This document shows positions 26,573 to 37,463 of a DNA stretch of 64,000 bases, piece after piece. A model generated the notes under the pieces. That model made no database searches. It saw only the letters and a program-made list of their open reading frames with translations, and was not told where the DNA came from. The position numbers and the translations under genes are program-made. The stretch is from Procambarus clarkii. Taxonomy: Eukaryota; Arthropoda; Malacostraca; Decapoda; Cambaridae. The first letter of the stretch is position 1, and every line of letters begins with the position of its first letter. The stretch spans positions 38,717,386-38,781,385 of the forward strand of contig NC_091193.1 in assembly GCF_040958095.1 (NCBI RefSeq), given 5' to 3'.

Positions 26573-29500
26573 CCTCATTCTCTGGGGCACACGTGAGGAA
26601 CACAATGGTCCTGGGGACCATTCAGGCTTGTTCGCATTTGTGTTCCTCAAGTGTGGCCCTAAGAATGAGGTGATTTGGTAAAATGCTATGCCCAAGATTA
26701 CTATCCGAGTGCCGGCGGTGGGGTGGTTCAAATAGCCTCGGCTATCATCTCATTATGTCCGGTCGTGATGGTCAAGTGGATTAAGGCGTCTTGTACATAC
26801 CAGTTGCGTTGCTCCTGGGAGTATGGGTTCGAGTCACTTCTGGGGTGTGAGTTTTCAGTTGCATATTGTCCTGGGGACCATTCAGGCTTGTTCGCATTTG
26901 TGTTCCTCACGTGTGCCCCAAAGAATGAGGTGATTTGGTAAAATGCTATGCCCAAGATTACTATCCGAGTGCCGGCGGTGGGGTGGTTCAAATAGCCTCG
27001 GCTATCACCTCATTATGTCCTGTCGTGATGGTCAAGTGGATTAAGGCGTCTTGTACATACCAGTTACGTTGCTCCTGGGAGTATGGGTTCGAGTTACTTC
27101 TGGGGTGTGAGTTTTCAGTTGCATATTGTCCTGGGGACCATTCAGGCTTGTTCGCATTTGTTTTCCTCATGTGTGCCCCAAAGAATGAGGTGATTTGGTA
27201 AAATGCTATGCCCAAGATTACTATCCGAGTGCCGGCGGTGGGGTGGTTCAAATAGCCTCGGCTATCACCTCATTATGTCCGGTCGAGATGGTCAAGTGGA
27301 TTAAGGCGTCTTGTACATACCAGTTGCATTGCTCCTGGGAGTATGGGTTCGAGTCACTTCTGGGGTGTGAGTTTTCAGTTGCATATTGTCCTGGGCACCA
27401 TTCAGGCTTGTTCGCATTTGTGTTCCTCACGTGTGCCCCAAAGAATGAGGTGATTTGGTAAAATGCTATGCCCAAGATTACTATCCGAGTGCCGGCGGTG
27501 GGGTGGTTCAAATAGCCTCGGCTATCACCTCATTATGTCCTGTCGTGATGGTCAAGTGGATTAAGGCGTCTTGTACATACCAGTTACGTTGCTCCTGGGA
27601 GTATGGGTTCGAGTTACTTCTGGGGTGTGAGTTTTCAGTTGCATATTGTCCTGGGGACCATTCAGGCTTGTTCGCATTTGTGTTCCTCATGTGTGCCCCA
27701 AAGAATGAGGTGATTTGGTAAAATGCTATGCCCAAGATTACTATCCGAGTGCTGGCGGTGGGGTGGTTCAAATAGCCTCGGCTATCACCTCATTATGTCC
27801 GGTCGTGATGGTCAAGTGGATTAAGGCGTCTTGTACATACCAGTTGCGTTGCTCCTGGGGTGTGAGTTTTCAGTTGCATATTGTCCTGGGGACCATTCAG
27901 GCTTGTTCGCATTTGTGTTCCTCACGTGTACCCTAAAGAATGAGGTGATTTGGTAAAATGCTATGCCCAAGATTACTATCCGAGTGCCGGTGGTGGGGTG
28001 GTTCAAATAGCCACGGCTATCACCTCATTATGTCCGGTCGTGATGGTCAAGTGGATTAAGGCGTCTTGTACATAAGAGTTGCGTTGCTCCTGGGAGTATG
28101 GGTTCGAGTCACTTCTGGGGTGTGAGTTTTCAGTTGCATATTGTCCTGGGGACCATTCAGGCTTGTTCGCATTTGTGTTCCTCACGTGTGCCCCAAAGAA
28201 TGAGGTGATTCGGTAAAATGCTATGCCCAAGATTACTATCCGAGTGCCGGCGGTGGGGTGGTTCAAATAGCCTCGGCTATCACCTCATTATGTCCTGTCG
28301 TGATGGTCAAGTGGATTAAGGCGTCTTGTACATACCAGTTACGTTGCTCCTGGGAGTATGGGTTCGAGTTACTTCTGGGGTGTGAGTTTTCAGTTGCATA
28401 TTGTCCTGGGGACCATTCAGGCTTGTTCGCATTTGTGTTCCTCACGTGTACCCCAAAGAATGAGGTGATTTGGTAAAATGCTATGCCCAAGATTACTATC
28501 CGAGTGCCGGTGGTGGGGTGGTTCAAATAGCCACGGCTATCACCTCATTATGTCCGGTCGTGATGGTCAAGTGGATTAAGGCGTCTTGTACATAAGAGTT
28601 GCGTTGCTCCTGGGAGTATGGGTTCGAGTCACTTCTGGGGTGTGAGTTTTCAGTTGCATATTGTCCTGGGGACCATTCAGGCTTGTTCGCATTTGTGTTC
28701 CTCACGTGTGCCCCAAAGAATGAGGTGATTTGGTAAAATGCTATGCCCAAGATTACTATCCGAGTGCCGGCGGTGGGGTGGTTCAAATAGCCTCGGCTAT
28801 CACCTCATTATGTCCTGTCGTGATGGTCAAGTGGATTAAGGCGTCTTGTACATACCAGTTACGTTGCTCCTGGGAGTATGGGTTCGAGTTACTTCTGGGG
28901 TGTGAGTTTTCAGTTGCATATTGTCCTGGGGACCATTCAGGCTTGTTCGCATTTGTGTTCCTCATGTGTGCCCCAAAGAATGAGGTGATTTGGTAAAATG
29001 CTATGCCCAAGATTACTATCCGAGTGCCGGCGGTGGGGTGGTTCAAATAGCCTCGGCTATCACCTCATTATGTCCGGTCGTGATGGTCAAGTGGATTAAG
29101 GCGTCTTGTACATACCAGTTGCGTTGCTCCTGGGAGTAAGGGTTCGAGTCACTTCTGGGGTGTGAGTTTTCAGTTGCATATTGTCCTGGGGACCATTCAG
29201 GCTTGTTCGCATTTGTGTTCCTCACGTGTGCCCCAAAGAATGAGGTGGTTTGGTAAAATGCTATGCCCAAGATTACTATCCGAGTGCCGGCGGTGGGGTG
29301 GTTCAAATAGCCTCGGCTATCACCTCATTATGTCCGGTCGTGATGGTCAAGTGGATTAAGGCGTCTTGTACATACCAGTTGCGTTGCACCTGGGAGTATG
29401 GGTTCGAGTCACTTCTGGGGTGTGAGTTTTCAGTTGCATATTGTCCTGGGGACCATTCAGGCTTGTTCGCATTTGTGTTCCTCACGTGTGCCCCAAAGAA

Positions 29501-29693
29501 TGAGGTGATTTGGTAAAATGCTATGCCCAAGATTACTATCCGAGTGCCGGCGGTGGGGTGGTTCAAATAGCCTCGGCTATCACCTCATTATGTCCTGTCG
29601 TGATGGTCAAGTGGATTAAGGCGTCTTGTACATACCAGTTGCGTTGCTCCTGGGAGTATGGGTTCGAGTCACTTCTGGGGTGTGAGTTTTCAG

Positions 29694-29694
<1 letters not shown>
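26573..29694 (+). repeat. 260-bp satellite array with tRNA-like Pol III boxes
   Basis: Twelve units of 260 bp (one is about 235 bp). Each holds an A-box-like TGGTCAAGTGG and a B-box-like GGTTCGAGTCA about 50 bases apart, resembling a degenerate tRNA-Leu/Ser head. Each also carries an inverted pair, AATGAGGTGAT and ATCACCTCATT, about 70 bases apart. Units fall into two types: type A (CCGGTCG, TTGCG, GAGTCAC) and type B (CCTGTCG, TTACG, GAGTTAC), mostly alternating. Both strands contain an 87-88 codon open frame in each unit, but the period is not a multiple of three and the frames are not under visible constraint. The first unit is edge-diverged and preceded by an inverted fragment. Confidence 0.95.

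Positions 29695-29777
<83 letters not shown>
29695..29777. repeat. (AT)n microsatellite
   Basis: About 83 bases of TA dinucleotides; it truncates the last 260-bp unit and leads into PLE pLTR sequence at 29790. Confidence 0.97.
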
Positions 29778-29783
<6 letters not shown>

Positions 29784-29789
29784 TATATA

Positions 29790-30266
29790 TGACCGAAAAA
29801 GTAAGATTAATAATTCTTATGTTTCTTTTCACTGTCAATGGTAATTGAAAAATCAATTCTCCAAAATTCATTTTTATTTCTAGTCTTGCTGAGGTGATGT
29901 CGATCTGTGAGGATGTCGAGGTGTTGCTCGATACGAGTACGGAGGTTTTCGTCGATGTTGCTGTTTCTCCATTTGTTTGTAGCATGAAGTAGTTACTTGC
30001 TGAGTAAGTACTCAGTTACAAACTAGTTAGTTTGTAGCATGAAGTAGTTACTTGCTGAGTAAGTACTAAGTTACAAACTAGTTAGTTTGTAACATGAAGT
30101 AGTTACTTCATGCTACAAACAAATGGAGAAACAGCAACATCGACGAAAACCTCCGTACTCGTATCGAGCAACACCTCGACATCCTCACAGATCGACATCA
30201 CCTCAGCAAGACTAGAAATATAAATGAATTTTGGAGAATTGATTTTTCAATTACCATCGACAGTGA
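29790..30266. repeat. Palindromic pair of PLE 5' fragments
   Basis: Left arm about 29832-29998 and right arm about 30100-30265 are reverse complements. The right arm on the + strand encodes NIDENLRTRIEQHLDILTDR then HHLS, the N-terminal PLE sequence, followed by the pLTR-type block that starts ACTAGAAATA. Between the arms are 2.5 direct copies of a 55-bp unit starting GTTTGTAGCATGAAGTAG (29975, 30030, 30085), itself rich in short palindromes. No RT or endonuclease domain is present. Confidence 0.8.
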
Positions 30267-30270
30267 AAAA

Positions 30271-30418
30271 AAACTCCGAGGTATCTATTTATGCTAGGTG
30301 AACAGGTGCATCAGGGTGAAGGAAGCTCTGCCCATTTGTTTCTGCCTCGGCCGGGAATCGAACCCGAGCCACAGGATTGCGAGTCCCGCGTGCTATCCAC
30401 TCTACCTAACCAGACCCA
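30271..30418 (-). repeat. tRNA-derived SINE
   Basis: On the minus strand the head reads GGTAGAGTGGATAGCACG (A-box) and CGGGTTCGATTCCCGGCCG (strong B-box with T-arm pairing). The body includes the reverse complement of CAGGGTGAAGGAAGCTCTGC. It shares its body with the SINE at 30555-30732. No functional anticodon arm is assured. Confidence 0.7.
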
Positions 30419-30423
30419 CACAT

Positions 30424-30535
30424 TGTGTGTGTGTGTGTGTGAGTGTGTGTATTCACCTAGTTTTGCTTGCGAAGGTTGAGCTTTGATCTTTCATCCCGTT
30501 TTTCAACTGTCAATCAGCTGTCGCTAACTACTAAC
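30424..30535 (-). repeat. CR1/L2-like LINE 3'-end fragment
   Basis: Short 3' terminal piece: (GT)n, then TTCACCTAG, then TTGCTTGCGAAGGTTGAGC, matching the 3' UTR of the LINEs at 30733 and 31721. All coding sequence is missing. Confidence 0.65.
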
Positions 30536-30554
30536 TATTCCCCCCCCTACACAC

Positions 30555-30732
30555 ACACCCAAGAAGCAGCTCCGTAACAGCTGTCTAACTCCCAGGTACC
30601 TACTTACTGCTAGGTAACAGGAGCATTCAGGGTGAAAGAAACTTTGCCCATTTGATTCTGCTTGATTCAAGAATCGAACCCGGGCCACAGAATTACGAGT
30701 ACTGCCCGCTATCCACTCAGCTACCAGACCCC
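30555..30732 (-). repeat. tRNA-derived SINE
   Basis: Minus-strand tRNA-like head with B-box GGGTTCGATTC near 30670-30690 and A-box-like GTAGCTGAGTGGATAGC near 30705-30725. The body contains the reverse complement of CTCCCAGGTACCTACTTACT and of GCATTCAGGGTGAAAGAAAC. This body type is common in decapod genomes (from general knowledge). Confidence 0.7.
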
Positions 30733-31720
30733 GCTGTGTATTTACCTAGTTGTGCTTGCGGGGGTTGAGCTCCGGCTCTTCAGTCCCGCCTCTTAACTGT
30801 CAATCAACAGGTGTACAGGTTCCTGAGCCTATTGGGCTCTATCATATCTACACTTGAAGCTGTGTATGGAGTCAGCCTCCACCACATCACTGCCTAAGGC
30901 ATTCCATTTGTCTACTACTCTGACACTGAAAAAATTCTATCTAACGTCTCTATGGCTCATTTGGACACTCAATTTCCACCTGTGTCCCCTAGTGCGTGTC
31001 CCCCTTGTGTTAAATAGTCTATCTTTATCTACCCTATCAATTCTTCTGAGAATTTTGTATGTGGTGACCATGTCCCCTCTAACTCTTCTGTCTTCCAGTG
31101 ACGTGAGGCTTAATTCCCGTAGTCTCTCCTCATAGGTCATACCCCTCAGTTCGGGTACTAGTCTTGTGGAAAACCTTGGAACCTTTTCCAGTTTAGTCAT
31201 ATGCTTGACTAGATATGGATACAATGCTGGAGCCACAAACTCCAGGATTGGTCTGACATATGTGATATATAATGTTATGAAAGATTCCTTACAGAAGTTT
31301 CTAGAGGCCGCTCCTATGTTACCCAACCTGGCATGTGCCGCTGATGTTATCCTCTTGATATGAGCTACAAGGGACAGGCCTGACGTGATATCAACCCGTA
31401 GGTCTTTCTCTCTCTCTGACTCTTGAAGATTTCATCTCCCAAATGATACCTTGTATATAGTCTCCTGCTCCCTACACCTATCTTCATTACATTATATTTG
31501 CTTGGGTTAAACTCTAACAACCATTTGTTCGACCATTCCTTCAGCTTGTCTAGGTCTTCTTGAAGCCTCAAACAGTCCTCTTCTGCTTTAATCCTTCTCA
31601 TAATTTTGGCGTCGTCAGCAAACATTGAGAGGAATGAGTCTATTCCCTCCGGGAGATCATTTAGATATATCAGAAACAGGACAGGTTCGAGTACAGAGCC
31701 CCGTGGGACTCCAATGGTGT
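30733..31720 (-). pseudogene. CR1/L2-like LINE, RT C-terminal half (5' truncated, frameshifted)
   Basis: The minus-strand translation from about 31720 gives GSVLEPVLFLIYLNDLPEG, then the catalytic FADDAKIMRR, then LKEWSNKWLLEFNPSKYNV. After a frameshift near 31365 comes the thumb/C-terminal region, VRPILEFVAPALYPYLVKH, LVPELRGMTYEERLRELSLT and VDKDRLFNTRGTRTRGHRW. The element begins at its SGVPQG box, so the endonuclease and the first RT motifs are absent. Its 3' UTR ends in TACCTAG near 30745. It abuts the 3' tail of the next LINE at 31721, so the two lie head to tail. Confidence 0.8.
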
Positions 31721-33628
31721 GTGTGTATGTACTCACCTAGTTGTACTCACCTAGTTGTGTTTGCGGGGGTTGAGCTCTGGCTCTTTGGTCCCGCCTCTCA
31801 ACCGTCAATCAACAGGTGTACAGATTCCTGAGCCTATTGGGCTCTGTCATATCTACACTTGAAACTGTGTATGGAGTCAGCCTCCACCACATCACCCCCT
31901 AATGCATTCCATTTGTCAACCACTCTGACACTAAAAAAGTTCTTTCTAATATCTATGTGGCTCATTTGGGCACTCAGTTTCCACCTGTGTCCCCTTGTGC
32001 GTGTTCCCCTTGTGTTAAATAGACTGTCTTTATCTACCCTATCAATCCCCTTCAGAATCTTGAATGTGGTGATCATGTCCCCCCTAACTCTTCTGTCTTC
32101 CAGCGAAGTGAGGTTTAATTCCCGTAGTCTCTCCTCGTAACTCATACCTCTCAGCTCGGGTACTAGTCTGGTGGCAAACCTTTGAACCTTTTCCAGTTTA
32201 GTCTTATCCTTGACTAGATATGGACTCCATGCTGGGGCTGCATACTCCAGGATTGGCCTGACATATGTGGTATACAAAGTTCTGAATGATTCTTTACACA
32301 AGTTTCTGAATGCCGTTCGTATGTTGGCCAGCCTGGCATATGCCGCTGATGTTATCCGCTTGATATGTGCTGCAGGAGACAGGTCTGGCGTGATATCAAC
32401 CCCCAAGTCTTTTTTCTTCTCTGACTCCTGAAGAATTTCCTCTCCCAGATGATACCTTGTATCTGGCCTCCTGCTCCCTACACCTATCTTCATTACATTA
32501 CATTTGGTTGGGTTACACTCTAACAACCATTTGTTCGACCATTCCTTCAGCTTGTCTAGGTCTTCTTGAAGCCTCAAACAGTCCTCTTCTGTTTTAATCC
32601 TTCTCATAATTTTAGCATCGTCCGCAAACATTGAGAGAAATGAATCCATACCCTCCGGGAGATCATTTACATATATCAGAAACAAGATAGGGCCGAGTAC
32701 AGAGCCCTGTGGGACTCCACTGGTGACTTCACGCCAATCGGAGGTCTCACCCCTCACCGTAACTCTCTGCTTCCTATTGCTTAGATACTCCCTTATCCAC
32801 TGGAGCACCTTACCAGCTACACCTGCCTGTCTCTCCAGCTTATGTACCAGCCTCTTATGCGGTACTGTGTCAAAGGCTTTCCGACAATCCAAGAAAATGC
32901 AGTCCGCCCAGCCCTCTCTTTCTTGCTTGATCCGTGTCACCTGATCGTAGAATTCTATCAAGCCTGTAAGGCAAGATTTACCCTCCCTGAATCCATGTTG
33001 GCGATTTGTCACGAAGTCCCTTCTCTCCAGATGTGTTACCAGGTTTTTTCTCACGATCTTCTCCATCACCTTGCATGGTATACAAGTCAAGGACACTGGC
33101 CTGTAGTTCAGTGCCTCTTATCTGTCGCCCTTTTTGTATATTGGGACCACATTCGCCGTCTTCCATATTTCTGGTAGGTCTCCCGTCTCTAGTGACTTAC
33201 TATACACTATGGAGAGTGGCAAGCAAAGTGCCTCTGCACACTCTTTCAGTACCCATGGTGAGATCCCATCTGGACCAACAGCCTTTCTAACATCCAGATC
33301 CAGCAGGTGTCTCTTGACCTCCTCTCTCGTAATTTCGAGCTCCTCCAAGGCCGCCTGGTTTACCTCCCTTTCTCCTAGCACAGTGACCTCACCCTGTTCT
33401 ATTGTGAAGACCTCCTGGAACCTCTTGTTGAGTTCGTCACACACCTCTCTGTCATTCTCTGTATACCTGTCCTCGCCAGTTCTAAGTTTCAATACCTGTT
33501 CTTTCACTGTTGTTTTCCTTCTGATGTGACTGTAGAGTAGCTTTGGTTCAGTCTTGGCTTTGTTTGCTATATCATTTTCAAAATTTTTCTCTGCTTCTCT
33601 TCTCACCCTGACGTACTCATTCCTGGTT
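31721..33628 (-). pseudogene. CR1/L2-like LINE with near-complete RT, one in-frame stop
   Basis: One minus-strand frame covers the whole RT. Motifs in order: KAVGPDGISPWVLKE, ANVVPIYKKGDR, a TAA stop (33118-33120) where a Gln codon is expected, PVSLTCIPCKVMEKIVRK, HGFREGKSCLTGLIEFYDQV, DCIFLDCRKAFDTVPHKRL, TSGVPQGSVLGPILFLIYVN, catalytic FADDAK, LGVDITPDLSPAAHIKRI, then the C-terminal TRLVPELRGMSYEERLREL and HRWKLSAQMSHIDIRKNFFS. Apart from the one stop it is intact from about 33606 to 31834. The endonuclease is missing because of 5' truncation at a (GT)n tract. The 3' end shows the doubled CTAGGTGAGTACAA signature followed by (AC)n. This is the best-preserved LINE in the window. Confidence 0.88.
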
Positions 33629-33639
33629 CATTACTCATA

Positions 33640-34304
<665 letters not shown>

Positions 34305-34547
34305 GTCTGCGGCCTCTGGGCACCTCTCTCAGCTCCTCGCGTTCCAGTTTCCGCAGCGGAGTGCCCATGAGAGGAGCAACAAACATGGGGGCCATGTGCG
34401 TCATGGGAGGTGTTTCGGGTATGCTGGGAGCCTCGGGGCTGGTCAACACGCCCTCCACCTCCTCCTCCCATCTTCTTCACGTGTCTCTGCTTCCCGAGAA
34501 TATAGGGAAGGACCGCGGGCCAACGCCATCGCCTCGGGGCAATGAGG
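34305..34547 (+). CDS. Putative internal exon of an unrecognised host gene
   Basis: An abrupt change from AT-rich to GC-rich balanced sequence starts at an acceptor-like CCCTCAG. With incoming phase 1 (as given by the putative exon at 5699-5807) it reads LRPLGTSLSSSRSSFRSGV, PMRGATNMGAMCVMGGVSGM and LLPENIGKDRGPTPSPRG, 80 codons without a stop. The 3' end is ambiguous: a GT at 34548 or a stronger GTGAGT at 34550. The frame meets TGA at 34562 if not spliced. A second frame is also open, so frame choice is not secure. The content is Ser/Gly/Met-rich and probably disordered; no domain recognised. A 35-bp minisatellite starts about 15 bases after the donor. Confidence 0.4.
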
Positions 34548-34562
34548 GTGTGAGTGTGTTGT

Positions 34563-37390
34563 GAGGCCGGCCTTAACCACAGGAACCAGTGGTGTCTGAG
34601 GGCGGCCTTAACCACAGGAACCAGTGGTGTCTGAGGGCGGCCTTAACCACAGGAACCAGTGGTGGCTGAGCCCGGCCTTAACCACAGGAACCAGTGGTGG
34701 CTGAGCCCGGCCTTAATCACAGGAACCAGTGGTGGCTGAGCCCGGCCTTAACCACAGGAACCAGTGGTGTCTGAGGCCGGCCTTAACCACAGGAACAAGT
34801 GGTGTCTGAGGCAGGCCTTAACCACAGGAACCAGTGGTGTCTGAGGCCAACCTTAACCACGGGAACCAGTGGTGTCTGAGCCCAGCCTTGACCACGGGAA
34901 CCAGTGGTGTCTGAGCCCAGCCTTAACCACGGGAACCAGTGGTGTCTGAGGCAGGCCTTAACCACAGGAACCAGTGGTGTCTGAGGCCGGCCTTGACCAC
35001 AGGAACCAGTGGTGTCTGAGGCCAGCCTTAACCACAGGAACCAGTGGTGTCTGAGGCCGGCCTTGACCACAGGAACCAGTGGTGTCTGAGGCAGGCCTTA
35101 ACCACAGGAACCAGTGGTGTCTGAGGCCAACCTTAACCACGGGAACCAGTGGTGTCTGAGCCCAGCCTTGACCACGGGAACCAGTGGTGTCTGAGCCCAG
35201 CCTTGACCACGGGAACCAGTCGTGTCTGAGGCCAGCCTTAACCACGTCAACCAGTGGTGTCTGAGGCCGGCCTTAACCACAGGAACCAGTGGTCTCTGAG
35301 GCCGGCCTTAACCACAGGAACCAGTGGTGTCTGAGGCCGGCCTTAACCACAGGAACCAGTGGTGTCTGAGGCAGGCCTTAACCACAGGAACCACTGGTGT
35401 CTGAGCCCAGCCTTGACCACAGGAACCAGTGGTGTCTGAGCCCAGCCTTGACCACGGGAACCAGTGGTGTCTGAGGCCAGCCTTAACCACGGGAACCAGT
35501 GGTGTCTGAGGCCGGCCTTAACCACAGGAACCAGTGGTGTCTGAGGCCGGCCTTAACCACAGGAACCAGTGGTGTCTGAGGGCGGCCTTAACCACAGGAA
35601 CCAGTGGTGTCTGAGGCCGGCCTTGACCACAGGAACCAGTGGTGTCTGAGGTAGGCCTTAACCACAGGAACCAGTGGTGTCTGAGGCCAACCTTAACCAC
35701 GGGAACCAGTGGTGTCTGAGCCCAGCCTTGACCACGGGAACCAGTGGTGTCTGAGCCCAGCCTTGACCACGGGAACCAGTGGTGTCTGAGGCAGGCCTTA
35801 ACCACAGGAACCAGTGGTGTCTGAGGCCGGCCTTGACCACAGGAACCAGTGGTGTCTGAGGCCAGCCTTAACCACAGGAACCAGTGGTGTCTGAGGCTGG
35901 CCTTGACCACAGGAACCAGTGGTGTCTGAGGCAGGCCTTAACCACAGGAACCAGTGGTGTCTGAGGCCAACCTTAACCACGGGAACCAGTGGTGTCTGAG
36001 CCCAGCCTTGACCACGTGAACCAGTGGTGTCTGAGGCCAGCCTTAACCACGGGAACCAGTGGTGTCTGAGGCCGGCCTTAACCACAGGAACCAGTGGTGT
36101 CTGAGGCCGGCCTTAACCACAGGAACCAGTGGTGTCTGAGGCCGGCCTTAACCACAGGAACCACTGGTGTCTGAGCCCAGCCTTGACCACGGGAACCAGT
36201 GGTGTCTGAGCCCAGCCTTGACCACGGGAACCAGTGGTGTCTGAGGCCAGCCTTAACCACGGGAACCAGTGGTGTCTGAGGCCGGCCTTAACCACAGGAA
36301 CCAGTGGTGTCTGAGGCCGGCCTTAACCACAGGAACCAGTGGTGTCTGAGGCCGGCCTTAACCACAGGAACCAGTGGTGTCTAAGCCCAGCCTTGACCAC
36401 GGGAACCAGTGGTGTCTGAGGCCAGCCTTAACCACGGACACCAGTGGTGTCTGAGGCCGGCCTTAACCACAGGAACCAGTGGTGTCTGAGGCCGGCCTTA
36501 ACCACAGGAACCAGTGGTGTCTGAGGCCGGCCTTGACCAAGGGAACCAGTGGTGTCTGAGGCCGGCCTTGACCAAGGGAACCAGTGTTGTCTGAGGCCGG
36601 CCTTGACCAAGGGAACCAGTGGTGTCTGAGGCCAGCCTTAACCACGGGAACCAGTGGTGTCTGAGGCCAGCCTTAACCACAGGAACCAGTGGTGTCTGAG
36701 GCCAGCCTTAACCACAGGAACCAGTGGTGTCTGAGGCCGGCCTTAACCACAGGAACCAGTGGTGTCTGAGGCCGGCCTTAACCACAGAAACCAGTGGTGT
36801 CTGAGGCCAGCCTTAACCACAGGAACCAGTGGTGTCTGAGGCCGGCCTTAACCACAGGAACCAGTGGTGTCTGAGGCCAGCCTTAACCACAGGAACCAGT
36901 GGTATCTGAGGCCGGCCTTAACCACAGGAACCAGTGGTGTCTGATGCCGGCCTTAACCACAGGAACCAGTGGTGTCTGAGGCCGGCCTTAACCACAGGAA
37001 CCAGTGGTGTCTGAGGCCGGCCTTAACCGCAGGAACCAGTGGTGTCTGAGGCCGGCCTTAACCACAGGAACCAGTGGTGTCTGAGGCCAGCCTTAACCAC
37101 AGGAACCAGTGGTGTCTGTGGCCAGCCTTGACCACGGGAACCACTGGTGTCTGAGGCCAGCCTTAACCCCGGGAACCACTGGTGTCTGAGGCCAGCCTTA
37201 ACCATGGAAACCAGTGGTGTCTGAGGCCAGCCTTGACCACGGAAACCAGTGGTGTCTGAGGCCAGCCTTGACCACGGAAACCAGTGGTGTCTGAGGCCAG
37301 CCTTAACCACAGGAACCAGTGGTGGCTGAGCCCGGCCTTAACCACAGAAACCAGTGGTGTCTGAGGCCAGCCTTTACCACGGAAACCAGT
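34563..37390 (+). repeat. 35-bp minisatellite, about 81 copies
   Basis: Unit GAGGCCGGCCTTAACCACAG then GAACCAGTGGTGTCT. Internal palindromes are GGCCGGCC and ACCAC with GTGGT. Variants (GCCCAG, GGGAACC, TTGACC) recur in blocks, so higher-order duplication is present. Open frames inside it are artefacts of the repeat. Confidence 0.97.
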
Positions 37391-37463
37391 TGGGTCCTCT
37401 GGCAGGTTAGGAGAGGACACTTTACTCTGACCGTTTTCTGGACGTTGGGAAACCTTAGGAGGA

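Noticed and set aside
26675..29566. 87-88 codon proteins in each 260-bp unit on both strands
   Set aside because: The period is not a multiple of three, both strands are open, and variation between units is not biased to silent sites. One unit has a 25-bp deletion.
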